Shown here piece by piece: positions 22,181 to 33,678 of a DNA stretch of 64,000 bases. Made by a program: the position numbers and the translations under genes. Position 1 is the first letter of the stretch, and every line of letters starts with the position of its first letter. The DNA is taken from the NCBI GenBank assembly GCA_004794785.1, contig SJOL01001577.1, positions 310,084 through 374,083 on the forward strand, given 5' to 3'. The notes below the pieces were generated by a model. The model ran no database searches. It was not told the origin of the DNA and saw nothing but the letters and a program-made list of their open reading frames with translations. This DNA is from Opisthorchis felineus. Taxonomy: Eukaryota > Platyhelminthes > Trematoda > Opisthorchiida > Opisthorchiidae.

Positions 22181-23097
22181 CAAGGGGGTGAAGTTAACTG
22201 CATTCTCTGAAGACGTCTGCATTCTGGCAACAAGGTGCCTGATATATGCCTGTTCGGTTCACATAAAGCCACATACTCTTCTGAAATATTTCAGTTTTGT
22301 TTCATTCGAAATGGAGACCATCGAACTTTGGTGTAGCTCACTGATACACTTTATACCAGGTTATAGATTAGTTGGGTGGTTGTATAACTCGACTGGGGGA
22401 AACAAAATGCTGGTCAGACACCTTGATCCTGAACAGTGATTCAAAATAACCCCCGGTGTTTTCTTGGGTTTCTTTTATGCATATTACCACACTTAAGATA
22501 GTTGGTGGGTGGAATCTGATAGAAAGAGGACAGCCATTGTTTTCTGGAAATACAAGCTTGACGGGACAATGGGAGGCAATAAAATCAGACCAAGTAACTG
22601 GACTGAGTGAACCTATGGGATACTTTTCAACACTGAAACGCAACGCAAAACCTCTCATTAAAATGAAATGTTCGAAATTGTTGGTTTGTTCGCTGAGCTA
22701 GACACTTTGATTGCAAACTCACGATGAAACAAAAACTGACACTGTTGGATCAAGAAATTACTTAACCGCCAACTCACCACACAGGCGAACGAGAAATTCT
22801 AGTCAAAGAAATATTTGTCTTAAAAACTTATAAGGGACAGACACAAACCTGGGAATTCCAAACCTTTTCAGCTCATAGACGCAGCATTTAGCCTTCATAG
22901 GGATCCCCCAACTGCAAAGCGTGTTTTAGAAGGTAATCAAGGTAATTCAATTTTTTACAAGGATAATGTTTCTTGCTTACAATACATCCCAGTAATCGAT
23001 GAGCGACTAGCTCAACTATACAGCGTTATACTGAGGTTGGAAAGAAACAAAGATTATAGGATCGGTCGAACCTGACCTCAGTTTGTCTGTTGTATAG

Positions 23098-23206
23098 GAT
23101 AAAACAGGTCGAGTCACACTCACCTCAAATAAGCTGGGATACGACAAATAATTCTTACTGTTCAGTTAAATGCAACTTACATATCATCAGCCGCGTTATT
23201 TTGCTG
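23098..23206 (+). CDS. Candidate exon, 36 codons
   Basis: Acceptor GTTTGTCTGTTGTATAG ends at 23097, and the donor is GCTG|GTAGCT. One base completes a codon, then 36 codons including VESHSPQISWDTTNNSYC, with an N-glycosylation-type NNS, and a hydrophobic end ISRVILL. The exit phase is 0 and fits the next candidate at 24687. The frame stays open past the donor into the family 2 repeat, which is probably chance. Confidence 0.28.
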
Positions 23207-23284
23207 GTAGCTTTGAGGAACAGACTTTCCTTCGTAGATGATCAGCCTTGCGAGTCTCGCTGTATCTTGTGTAAGACACAGCGG

Positions 23285-23395
23285 TTTGAAGATTATGAAA
23301 CACGTCGTCAGTCTGTCTGTTGAGCTGGGCAATTTGGTTGCAAACGTTGTATCGCCAGTCAGATACCATCATTCTTGCGTTGTGAGGGAGCGGAG
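23285..23395 (-). repeat. Family 2 repeat
   Basis: On the minus strand: GGCGATACAACGTTTGCAA and TTGCCCAGCTCAACAG, matching family 2 with a damaged GAAA core. Confidence 0.5.
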
Positions 23396-23615
23396 TGGAG
23401 TGTAACGATGGGTCAGTGGTTGTGTTTCAGCGAGAAACTGCCATCATCTGTCAGTTGGAAGAGTGTGACTGATTGTGTTGAAATAGCTATGACTTAAAAA
23501 TTATCGATATTTCGTTCTCTTTTTGATGGCTGCTGTTATCCGTTGTATTCTCATTCCGATAAGGAACAATACCTTTGTGAAATACATGATTAACGTGAAA
23601 ACTAAATTGTTATGC

Positions 23616-23762
23616 AAATGAGTGTAATTTGCGAATTTTGTGCAACTTGGGTTCAATTAGAACATAGGGTTGAGGGAGACTAGTGCACCTCTACGAAAGT
23701 CGAAACAGGTTGTGGGCTGTCGAAGAGTTTTGAGCAACCTTATGAATAGTGCGCTGCCTCTA
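23616..23762 (+). repeat. Family 1 repeat (copy b)
   Basis: Contains ATGCAAATGAGTGTA, GTTCAATTAGAACATAGGG, CGAAACAGGTTGTGGGCTGT and TTGAGCAACCTTATGAATAG. The CTGATGA box is lost. GAAA, an ACAGGT stem III and the GTGGGCT strand remain. Confidence 0.55.
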
Positions 23763-23821
23763 CACAATACCTTTTTTGGCTAAGTTGAGGCCAAGTGTAA
23801 AAATTATCTCAATGTGAGCAA

Positions 23822-23945
23822 CAGGTTGTACTTCAGTATTTCTTATACTCACCTTGTGTGTCAGACATCCAGGGTTCAAATCATAGCACGACCAGTGGCA
23901 TTCCCCCAAAAAAGGGTTGGAGGCACTGGATTATCGGTCAAATAG
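23822..23945 (+). repeat. tRNA-derived SINE-like repeat
   Basis: B box GGTTCAAATC at 23873-23882. A diverged A box (TACTTCAGTAT) sits 44 bases upstream, the tRNA spacing. It is followed by a tail CCAGTGGCATTCCCC...GGTTGGAGGCACTGGA. No intact cloverleaf. Confidence 0.4.
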
Positions 23946-24686
23946 AAACTACCATTGTCAAGAAAGCCGTTGCCACACAATCTTGGAATAGCGGAGATAT
24001 TTAATAGATAGCCACTGATTTAACCTATTTTATATTCCATTATTCAAACACATGTCAAGTATCGTATGGAATACCGAACAGAGCGTATTATTGGAAGTAT
24101 CCATGTTCTGAATCTACTCAGTTTTGAGTGCGGTTATTTTTTGAGTCTGGTTGGTTTATTTTAGTCTTGCACCCGGCCCGCTGCTTCTGACTATCTAAAC
24201 TACAGCCGTCTATTCTTTCTCACGCAAAAGACGGAAAATGTTGAATAAAACCCTATTGGTTTTGAAAGTGGGAAGAGTTAGGACATTGGATATGGCAAAA
24301 GCTCTCATGGATAATGAATTACAACAGACAGTTGGAATGCCTGATCAGCTAATTATTGGCGGAGTAGGATGTTAGCGAATTTGACGCAGCCGGTATTCAC
24401 TGGTTGTTGTCCAGTGTTCCCCAAGTGATTTGCAGTACAGTCTTAAGGAAATAAAGTGGTAAACAAATTATGCCACTGGGTTGTTGTCCGTTTGTGCCAG
24501 TGGACTATCAGTCACCATCCCATTTTACGCCCTCTCAAGTAGGCATGCGGTAGTCAGGACGTGGTCTTAATTCTCAGATGATTGATGACAAGCAGATGAA
24601 TGACACAGCACAGTAAATGCCTTGGATAATTTGGCCACGCGATTTATTTTGGCCGGTCCGTCCAACCGGTTATGGTGCAGCATTAG

Positions 24687-24749
24687 AGATGTCAGAAATT
24701 AGCTGAGCACATGCTAGTTCGCATTGGAAGCGTACAGGCCACACAAGTG
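24687..24749 (+). CDS. Candidate 21-codon exon
   Basis: Phase 0 at both ends, between GCAGCATTAG and the donor GTG|GTGAGTG. The peptide QKLAEHMLVRIGSVQATQV is amphipathic. The acceptor has a weak pyrimidine tract, so the call rests mainly on the donor. In phase with 23098-23206. Confidence 0.22.
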
Positions 24750-26191
24750 GTGAGTGTAAGCACTGTTCATCAGATCAGCTCATACTTGATAGAAAACACA
24801 AGCGTTAACAGTAATTCCCCCATTCTCGGCTATTTCAGTCTTTTTTCTCTTTGTCACCTGATAGCACATATTTTCTAACGCCTCCTATTGACAATAAAAA
24901 TATAAGTCTATCATCAATTTTTGCACTTCTGAAGTGAAATGGAGACAAACGCATTTTACTCTTAAAAATTGTTCCTGATAGGAAAATGAGCCTCTTTTGC
25001 AAGGGTCTCGATGGCACTCATTAATCATCTCATTTTAAACTTACTTGAAGTTTGTTTTTATGGCCCATAGCTGATAAATCTCAAACAATTTCCCCAAGCC
25101 TGCATGCAAAAAGCAGATTTATATTTAGATTAAAATCTATTTAGACATGCAGCAGACAGTAGCGAGAAGTTTATACCACAAAAAGCTAGCGTGGCTGGAA
25201 TCCTATCGTTAAACTACCTTGTGTTGATTAATGCCGCAGAAAAACGGGTGCATTTTGAAATGTTACCCTGCAGAAGAACTTCACCCTAAGGCGAAAAATA
25301 GGACGACAACCAACGGAGATATCTACAAACACATGCGTGTTGACTTTCCATACTGCATGCCTCATTAAGAGCAAACTTGATTTGCACCATTTGATGGAGA
25401 GAGCATCAATGAATGCCGCTGAAAACATCCTGGTTTACCGAGACTTTTTATTATCCGTTACACGTTTAACCGAAAAACACTTTGTGGACAATATTCGGAT
25501 TTCACTTCTGTTGTGATACCGGTGGTTTAAGTGATAAACCTCATCAGATCTCGCTCAACCAACGCCAACTTGTAAACTTACCTGGACGAGAAAAATTGAG
25601 GTCTTCCTTTTTCGGCTGGCCACAATTCCTTTTGGTTACCTAGCTTTGATGACATTCTATTACGATTCTGCCTGTTTTAACTCAAAATAGGGAAGCCTAT
25701 GTGCATACGGAGAGAGTTGGTGATATTCGCCCGCACCCACCGGGCTTGTGATGCACGAGAGTTGGCGAAACAGATTCTTTATGGTAGTGCATGTAAAAAA
25801 CCCAAGTTACTGCTAGGACAACGGGTTAAAAATGGTTAATCGAAAAAACCGTTTGCACTAAGGTGCTTTATAATCCTAGGCTCTCTCATTCACTTCAGTT
25901 TTCAGTATGAATTGATGCTGATCGTTTAATTTCATGGAGGATGGCAGTAAAGGTTTTGACGTAAAACCTGGGAGACCGTAACACTGGCGACCGGATGAAT
26001 GAAAACCAATTTTGTAAATATTATCACAGGATTCTGACCCCAAAAGCCGTCGTTGTAGGAAATTTGTCCCCGTAGAGGAGGAAACTGTAGAGGGTCTTAC
26101 TGTCCAATTTGGTACTATCCTCACCTGACATGCACAGCTTTACTAAAATTACAAAGGCCATAATTGAAGAGGTTTGCATGTTTGATGTTGC

Positions 26192-26279
26192 ATGAGAGAA
26201 CGTTTTGAAATTGCCGATAAAACTAATTGTCCCGAAAAAGAGCCTCCGGCCAATTGTAAAAGAAAGGACCTCAAGCCAG
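26192..26279 (+). CDS. Candidate first exon
   Basis: ATG 26192, just after an in-frame TGA, opens 29 codons rich in Lys, Glu and Pro (KTNCPEKEPPANCKRKDLKP) up to a strong donor CCAG|GTAAGG. A first coding exon is a reasonable reading. The minus strand over 26125-26179 also has an ATG, a hydrophobic leader-like stretch SIMAFVILVKLC and a donor CAG|GTGAGG, so strand is uncertain. Confidence 0.25.
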
Positions 26280-26831
26280 GTAAGGCAAACCCAGGTCCAC
26301 GGTGCGATCAACCGGGCTATCCGAGTTTACGGAGCACTAATGAAGGTTGCGTTTCAGAACTTGTTTCTTCGGAACACATTTTCGTGCTCGAACCTAAACT
26401 CAGTTATGTTGATTCAGCGCGATTGGTGAATTCGCAACTCAATGCACTTTGTTAAAACAATAAGGAAGTTCACGTTACCTTACCGCTGGTAATTTTGAAA
26501 TTTATTTCGGATTAACTGCAGCTGTGCGTCAAATGCCAGGTTCAAAAGTACGTGTGACTGGTGAGCCATAATCATTTGACTGTTCGGCTAGGACCAGGCC
26601 TATCTTCAAGAAATTAAGTAAGGTCGGGATACGGTATGCTGATCAGCGCTTTCCGAGATAAGGCAAGGTCAGCAGCCCATATTCAAAGACTCCTCCTCTT
26701 CCTCGTCATCACCATCAACATCGTTACTGAGATCACGTGATCAGTCTTCAATGCTGATTCTTTGCTGTCGCAATGTCCACAGACTAGGTGCAGCACATTC
26801 AGTTGAGTAGAAACATCATAAACGGGGTATT

Positions 26832-27028
26832 CAGCCGGGTTCCAGGTGAGTCTCTCGCAAAACCAAATTGATTTGCAAATGAGTGTACAATTTGTGTTCA
26901 AGTAGAACATAAGGTTGTCGGAAACTCGGTGACTGAGCCCACTTGATGAGCCCCAGGAAAGACGTAACCGGTCGTGTGCTGTCGAAGAATTTTCAGCAAC
27001 CTTATGAGTAGTGTATTACGTCTAGGAA
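26832..27028 (+). repeat. Family 1 repeat with fullest hammerhead-like layout (copy c)
   Basis: The longest copy with both stem I strands. GAGCCCAC (26935-26942) faces GTGTGCT (26974-26980; consensus GTGGGCT). The core UUGAUGA is at 26943-26949, stem II is degenerate (GCCCC...GAC), GTAA stands for GAAA, then palindromic ACCGGT and a GTC cleavage triplet ending at 26973. Core substitutions make self-cleavage of this copy doubtful. The 5' part has CCAG|GTGAGTCT and TTTGCAAATGAG. The 3' end is near TATGAGTAGTGTATTACGTCT. Confidence 0.65.
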
Positions 27029-27387
27029 CTTTTACTTTCAAGATTGTTATGAAACCACAAAGATAGACGAAAAATTATTTGCAAAATCTCTGCCAATCCA
27101 ACAGGATACATCGGGGGAGAACCATGACCCTGAAGTAAATTATTTCTTATGAGATGAAAGAAAGTCTGCACACCATATCAGTTTGAAAAGTATATGCCTA
27201 AAAAGTCTATAAATACCCCGGCGTGGATGTCAGCGTGTCAGATATGCAGCGGTTGCTGCGGTACGTGCATAACCTAAAGTATACAAAGTTGAGTTAATAT
27301 CCTTGGACGAAGTGCTGCCCTCTTCAACGAAGGACATGTTATACCATGAATCACACTAAGTGAGAATTGGGACCAGTTTAAATAAGC

Positions 27388-27528
27388 AAGTCTGAGTTGG
27401 GGGGTCTTGACAAAACTATACACCACTTTTATGCTACTCAAAAAGAAAAAAAATTTATTCGCCGAGCTTGCGACGGCGGCGCTGAGATCGCTTCTGTTGC
27501 AATGGAAGCAGATGAGTGCACCGATTAG
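27388..27528 (+). CDS. Candidate exon A of a three-exon model
   Basis: Open for about 46 codons to a perfect donor TTAG|GTAAGTGTG. The end of the peptide, LFAELATAALRSLLLQWKQM, is strongly helical. An internal ATG at about 27430 could be a start. The 5' boundary is uncertain because both nearby AGs lack pyrimidine tracts. Exit leaves AG, and the next candidate (29657) begins with G, giving Arg. No domain is recognised. Confidence 0.3.
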   Translation, partial: KSELGGLDKTIHHFYATQKEKKFIRRACDGGAEIASVAMEADECTD

Positions 27529-28078
27529 GTAAGTGTGATAGTGACATAAACCATGGAGCCATTCTTTTGGACGTGAAATGGCTACCTGCTCTCTTGGTTT
27601 ACAGAAACTGGCTGTGATCATTTAGCATGAGTGCCACTGAGACCTAAAGAAATTGGATGACAAACTGTGTGCATCTAGTCATCGGCCGCAACTTTGGGGA
27701 ACATCTATGAAGACGACGCATTCTACTGCAGAAGATAGTCGCTGTAATGTTGAGTAAGTAAATGATGAGTAAGCTGAAATTTTTCACAAGTGTTCGGAGG
27801 CAGGTGGGTTTCTAGTGGGATTACACACATCTCGGGAAATTTATTTCAATGAATTGAAATAACGCAAACTTTTGCTCTATATATTGATCCGTTTAGCCCT
27901 TTGCAAACAAATGTCATTAAAGATAGTAAGATTTTTGGGAAGTCTGAAGCAAAATGCCCACAATTCTACTACCCGTAACAATGTGTGCTAACCAGGTATA
28001 CAGGAAGCACAAACATGACGCACATCTCCCAAAATCTCAGAGGGAAAACACCAAATAAACCCTCAGTATCATTATTAG

Positions 28079-28155
28079 AGGTTACCTGTACTTTCCAGAA
28101 TTGCAACCTTATTTATTGTTTGCAAAAAATTAGTAACTCGAAGGGAGGCTCAATC
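28079..28155 (+). CDS. Weak candidate exon
   Basis: Between TATCATTATTAG and donor AATC|GTGAGA, 25 codons containing TCTFQNCNLIYCLQK. Out of phase with the model that spans it, so it is either an alternative exon or noise. Confidence 0.15.
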
Positions 28156-29104
28156 GTGAGACAGAAAAAGATTCAAGCAACCAAAAATCATTAAAGTTGT
28201 GAAGAAACATAACAAGTAACTAAATACCGCAGCCGATATAGGTTGATAAAACTACAGTAGGTCACAAAACCAGGAGAAGAGGAGAACTGAGGCGAGCCCA
28301 AATAATCCATATCTTTCAAAGCGGAGCAGCGAAAGATGATGTAAAAATAATGAGGTAAAAAATTCTTCGTTATTTAATGTGGACATTGTGCAAACAGTAA
28401 TGGCGTTTGCTGGTAACACCAAACTGAACTAGAAATAATTAGCACACTGCAATGTTCTGCTGAGTTTTTTATTCTACCAAAGAATGCAATTTACGGTGGC
28501 TAGAAACAATGTGTTTTGCTCTAGATAAGCAGTGCTATAAACGTTTGTCTAACTATTGAACGAAATGATAAGGATGTGCTGCGTGAAACCTGTTGATGGG
28601 ACACAAGACTGGACCCTGAATCCAACAGTTCTCACTTTGTTGTGATAGATAAAAAAGTCGAACACCTGTCTCCCTCTGGTTGAGGCTGGAACGAGAAGAC
28701 ACTCTTGTTTTCCTGCAATTTCCAAAAATGTGGCAAATGCAACGTACAAACTACATTTTTGTATACTAAAGCAATTACTGGGATTCAACCAGTTTGTGTA
28801 CTGGTCATTTAATTAAGCCTTTTGCTGCGTCAGGTAATTCAAAATATAGGAATTAATCATTTTTCATGAGTCTTCTTACTCCTTCAGAGCTGGAACCTTC
28901 CGACGACCAACAAGTTCTTTTCCGCACTGTTGCTTGACAGCTGGTATGCGACTTTCCCCAGGAGGGGCATATTCCGATAAAAAGTCAAGTCAAGTCGCAC
29001 AAGAGAGACTCAATTCAGTCTCCCATTAACATCACTGCAAGTTGTACAGGAGTAAAGCTGGCCTATTGCCTATAATTTTGTGTTTGATAAGAACATATCG
29101 TTGA

Positions 29105-29212
29105 CAGAAACCAAGGCACTATGCCAGGCTGATGAGCCACATGAAGGGTGAGACCGGTGATGGGTTGTCAAAGAGCTCTCGTTGACCAGTGTGCTACCTT
29201 GAGGAAAGTAGT
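29105..29212 (+). repeat. Family 1 repeat (copy d), 3' half
   Basis: CTGATGA is intact at 29129-29135, stem II GCC...GGT, GAGA for GAAA at 29150-29153, palindromic ACCGGT at 29153-29158, but GTG instead of GTC at the cleavage triplet. A strand ATGGGTTGTC corresponds to GTGGGCTGTC. Partial and probably inactive. Confidence 0.5.
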
Positions 29213-29656
29213 TTTCACATATTGCCTAGTGTTTTTACTCATAATCAATAGACTGTTGAATAAGAGTCCTGACTCAAGTCTTCTACATGTCTGAAGGAAA
29301 ATATTCGCTTTGAATTTGGTTCAAAAATTGGGCTGTTGATTAGCATTTGAACTCCGATCATCTTAATCATGAAGCAAACATTTTTCTGTCGAATCCACTT
29401 TTTTCGATCTATATGTGTCCCTGCTGAGCACCAAGAGAACACGAACTGACTCTGCCGCCAACTTAATATCCCACATGGAACGTTGATTTTACGACCTGCT
29501 ACAGGTTTTTGAGCTGCGACAGAGAAGCTTGCGAAAAAACAGCTTTCTATTTTGGTAGTTGGAAAGCATTTGACGCAAAATATCCTGCAGCAACTTTGAT
29601 ACGTAGCTCACGACTACCAACGCACTTAATGCGGTCTCCATGAAAATTTTTTACAG

Positions 29657-29751
29657 GAACTGGACTGAAGTAGACGGTGAAACAGACAATGATTCACACA
29701 CACGCCAACTTACAAGAAAACCACCTGTGTTACTACAGAGTGTTTCACGCG
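29657..29751 (+). CDS. Candidate exon B of the three-exon model
   Basis: Acceptor AAAATTTTTTACAG ends at 29656, donor CGCG|GTAAAA. It gives 31 polar codons with WTEVDGETDNDSHTRQL and KPPVLLQSVS. Phases fit both neighbours: G completes Arg with AG from 27528, and a leftover G is completed by GG at 32005. An ATG in the same frame at 29640 is an alternative start. Confidence 0.33.
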
Positions 29752-31342
29752 GTAAAATTCATCTTATGCTGAGCTTATGTTTAAACCGCTTTCCATCTAG
29801 TGATAACCTATCGGCAACAAGAAAATTGGCACCTGTCTGTTCAAAAGTTTTACTGTAAAACCGTTTTAGAAATGCTTACAATGTCCATGTGTGCAGCGGA
29901 AAAAAGACTATCAAAGCCGGCCATCAGCGTCAGTCGGTAAATCTTCTCTCCCCAATTAGCTAGAGGCTATCATAATGAAGCAACATAATTTACCCCCGGC
30001 AAAATGTTGGGTTAAAGGCAACTGTTTGGAATATCCGATCCGATAAGTTTTCACGTCTAAAACTTTGCACAAATAACAACACTACTCAGGGTATAGTCGC
30101 ATCGGTTGCTTTTTGGATGCGCTTGTGAATCAACGAACCTAATGAATCATAAGCCAAAAACAACTGCTTAGGCGTAAATAACCACTCATAGTCAACGTGA
30201 CTGAAGTACTTATCTTCATGCTTCTTGTGGGGCATAGATAGGAGGAAAAAGGGCTAGCGACCATCTATTTTACAGCTCAATTGCTGAACATTGTTCATGC
30301 AAATTTCGGAAAGGTACGATACCTGTGTATGACAGGGCACGGGCTTTTTTGGATTGTACTTTTAGACCTGTCTGGGTCTATTGGAAGGAGATGCTTGTGG
30401 CTGTCATCACCAAGTAGTGGGGGGTTTCCTGAGATTACAAAGCTGTGGTTTCACTGATTAACACAGAGATCTCCCTGTGGTTTGTAAGGATATAACAACC
30501 CGTTTGCTGCGAATCTAAAGGCCTTTTAAGTAGAGTTATCATTGTTTGGGGATGCTGTGAATATCCACCATATAAAGGGTGTTCTACTGACTTCCCATCT
30601 TAAGTTATCGGCCCATTTTGTATTGTTCTTTATGTGGTAGATTTCTGTCAGTTCCCATGTTATCGGTAAACTGAGAGAAGCTTAGAAATGGCGCGAAAAA
30701 ACCGAATGGGAGGATGCAAGGAAGATTTTTACCCAGGCTGTTAGAATCATTCAGACAAAGTTACATACTGTCTAGTTCGATTGCGTAAAAATTGCACCAT
30801 TTAGGTTCACCATGTGTATTTTTTTGTGAGGCGCTTAATTCACAAATTTGAATGGTAAAAGCGGTAAATGGTATCTGGACTTTCGAGCTCTGCTCCCGGG
30901 CAAGTCGTCGGAATTAATCGTAATGAGTGTGGCAGAATTGAATTTTTTGTGGTTTTTGTAGCGCAAAATTAAGGTAAGATAAATAACACGGCTGAGATTA
31001 AAGTCGTAATGGACTACGGTCCTTATTAAACTCAAAATACCAAACAACGTATATTGGCACAGAAAAAGACGAGCTTTTAGACACAAAACACTGTAAGTGC
31101 GCAGGTGAACAATGGACACAAGACTTCAGGTTAGTTCTGGATTGTCTCAATTTTTTATTCAGGAGGCAAATGCCAAACCCAGTAGGATGAACGCCACATC
31201 TCATTTTGCCAGTCCAAAAGCGACTGAATATGATGATATCCAAATTATATGAGACACACGTAGCTCAGTTCTCAACCCTTATCAATTAGAACTCAATGAT
31301 TTTGAATGGTTGTAAATTAGCCTCTGACTGTACTGCATAAGT

Positions 31343-31505
31343 ATGGTCGTGTTTATTGATATAATGCCGAAAGCCTCTGACATTCCACCTCAGGTGTTTT
31401 ACTATTCGGAATTCATTCAGGAAAAAGAACGGCACATCGTTTACACAAACTCACTTTGCAACTGGGTGCACGACCCCACTTACGTACGTTTTGCTGTCAA
31501 CTTAG
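31343..31505 (+). CDS. Candidate first exon with Kozak-like start
   Basis: ATG at 31343 has A at -3 and G at +4. The frame gives 54 codons with FIDIMPKASDIPPQVFYY and VHDPTYVRFAVNLG up to the donor TTAG|GTAAAG, or 61 codons to the stop at 31528. It lies inside the intron of the preceding model, so it would be a different transcript. No family is recognised. Confidence 0.28.
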
Positions 31506-31537
31506 GTAAAGCGATTGCTGAAAAATAAGAGACATCG

Positions 31538-31625
31538 CCCACCAAATGGGCTCAAGTTGGGGTTGAGAAGTAGTAAACCGTTGAATAGTTTCAGCAACAT
31601 TGTAAGTAGCATTGTTGAAAAAGCA
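31538..31625 (+). repeat. Family 1 repeat (copy e), fragment
   Basis: Only the 3' end is preserved: GAATAGTTTCAGCAACATTG and TAAGTAG. Confidence 0.35.
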
Positions 31626-32004
31626 CAGTGTCGCGAGTGTCTTGTACAATGAGGGAATAAATTTACCAATCTGCGCAAACTTTCGAATTATTTTCGCAGA
31701 ATTCCTGAGACATCATATTGCATGCTGTGAGCATGTTATTGAGGTCACTGATTCGGTGTCATCAACTTTGTTCTTCAACTGAAATCGGGATGTGGATAGA
31801 TTTGGAAGCTGATATGTCAAGAGCACAGATGCAGCTCCCCTATTAGTCATCAGCAACATGCTGCGCTTCTCGTATTCATCAATTTACAAGCAATGCATTC
31901 GACTGGCTTTTTGTCAAACCGTTTTTGAAAGAAAAGTCAATCTGTGCACACAAAAACTTATCCTCAAAGGCCATCTCAAAAACGAATTTCCCCTCTTCTT
32001 CTAG

Positions 32005-32183
32005 GGCTTTGCAGAAGCTTCGCAAGGGGCAATATTAAAATTAGTCCTCACCTGGGAGACTATCGTGAAACAGTTGGCGAAAAAAGTTCTCTTCTGAACA
32101 TGTCTGCCTTCGAAATAATTGCTGCACTTGAAGCGTTTCTCGTGTACCTTGTTACGTCTTTTTTTGAAGTTCACTGCATATAA
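32005..32183 (+). CDS. Candidate terminal exon C of the three-exon model
   Basis: An excellent acceptor (TTTCCCCTCTTCTTCTAG ending at 32004) opens 58 codons to TAA in the frame required by exon B. The peptide includes ISPHLGDYRETVGEKSSLL and a hydrophobic end IIAALEAFLVYLVTSFF that could be a membrane or core helix. AATAAA follows at about 32289-32294, about 105 bases after the stop. A second frame is also open here for 30 codons (GFAEASQGAILKLVL), so frame choice depends on the phase argument. Confidence 0.35.
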
Positions 32184-32284
32184 TTAGACAAGTGAAATTG
32201 TGAGCAAAGTTGCGTCGGAAAAGCCTGAATATCTGACTCTTGTTGTTATGGGACTATGAGGAAGGAACTGGGTGAGGACTGGTA

Positions 32285-32295
32285 GCAGATAAATA
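32285..32295 (+). terminator. Poly(A) signal AATAAA
   Basis: AGATAAATAAAACG, about 105 bases after the candidate stop at 32183. AATAAA is common by chance in AT-rich DNA, so position is the only support. Confidence 0.3.
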
Positions 32296-32438
32296 AAACG
32301 AATTCTTCATCAGTTCCGTCAAAAGCAGAAATGACACCTGTCAGTAAACGTCTCAAAGTCGCTAACACAAAATAATCGGGACTGATCGTTCCACGAAAAT
32401 CTGCCTATAAATCACGCATAGTTTGGCGGTGCCGTGGC

Positions 32439-32613
32439 ATGCTACAATTTTTTCTTGTACTCATCACTGATCTTGGCTTGGGTATTGCTAAGTGTAAAAT
32501 ATGGTCAGAAAACACAACTATGTGCAATATCCTTAACACTTATGGTCTAGTTCTCCTCTTTCATGTCCTGACTATTACGGGTGGTTCGACCGCAAATGTG
32601 AGAAACAATGGAC
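32439..32613 (+). CDS. Candidate signal-peptide first exon
   Basis: A true ATG opens MLQFFLVLITDLGLGIA, a signal-peptide-like hydrophobic start, then KCKIWSENTTMC with an N-glycosylation site and a second hydrophobic run GLVLLFHVLTI. A donor GGAC|GTGAGT leaves one base, which would pair in phase with the candidate exon at 34278. Without splicing the frame ends at 32669. Confidence 0.25.
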
Positions 32614-33598
32614 GTGAGTTTCTTTCTTATCAGTTATCAGTTTGCATCCTTAGTTGGGCCGGAGTTTGAATTCTGTGTGTCTGCCATGTGACGCAATCCT
32701 TTTTTCAATATTCTACCAACAGGAAACGTACATATCTGAAGTATCCTGCATGAGCATCTTAGGATGTTGTGGACTAAGAAGAAGTGGGTGAGGATAGTTC
32801 GAAGGTCAGTGACCCGGATACCAGTATTACAAATCTCTTAGCTGTTCACAAGTAGTCCAACAGTACTGTTTAACAAGTATCCACCATCCATGGCGCTACA
32901 CCTCAGAAAATCCTGACGTGCCGGTTGATCAAGTGAGAAAACTGAGAAAGTTTTCGTTTGAGGCACTGGAAAAAGAATGCAGACGGCTCAAACCACGGAC
33001 ACGTCCTTCTAATCAGACCTGCAGATCAGACGTGTCCAGCATGAGCTAGTAAAGTCTTCGTAACACCTATGCCTTACATACTGGATAAGTGATGTCAAAC
33101 CTGGGATCGGCCATGGATATGTATTTCTGGTAAGCCCTATTTTAGCTGCATCACGGCAACGGAGGACAGTTTATCCGACGGAGATAAGTTCCAAAAATCC
33201 TATAACTATCTGCAGCTGCAAAAAATCTATGGATCCCGGAAAAAGACTGATTACTGATGAATACGATTGTCAAATGAAATAAAGGTGATATTTCCACTCT
33301 GCTTCGCGGGCAAATCAAACCCTGAAAACCTAAATGAATGATAAAGTCGTACACAAAAACCGAACCGGAGCACCTCTTTGTAAAAAGCTCAAGAATATAG
33401 ATTCTGTTACAGAAGCTTCAACGAACTCGCATCCTGATTAAAATAACCCAAGCAGGATTCCGGAGATCGAAAAGTGGATGGCTTTTGACACCGCAGCAAG
33501 ATAAATGTAGATCTAGCTACGTTTGGAAAAATGGTTAGCAACAACAATTTCTGGACAAATCGAGTGGCTGGTTTTCACTGGTGCGCTAACTAATTTCA

Positions 33599-33678
33599 GC
33601 TGGAGATCAGGTGAAACAGTCATTTGCTTTTGTGGTTGGGTCGAAGGTCGCTCCAAAAACGGGATATCGGCAAACTGG
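33599..33678 (+). CDS. Weak candidate exon
   Basis: Behind GCTAACTAATTTCAG, 25 codons (WRSGETVICFCGWVEGRSKN) up to AACTG|GTGAAC. Could be chance. Confidence 0.15.

Noticed and set aside
22188..22701. Two neighbouring plus frames of 81-83 codons
   Set aside because: No start context or splice sites; composition like the background.
25884..25910. Very strong acceptor CTCTCATTCACTTCAGTTTTCAG
   Set aside because: All three frames close within eight codons, so no coding exon can follow; a non-coding exon remains possible.
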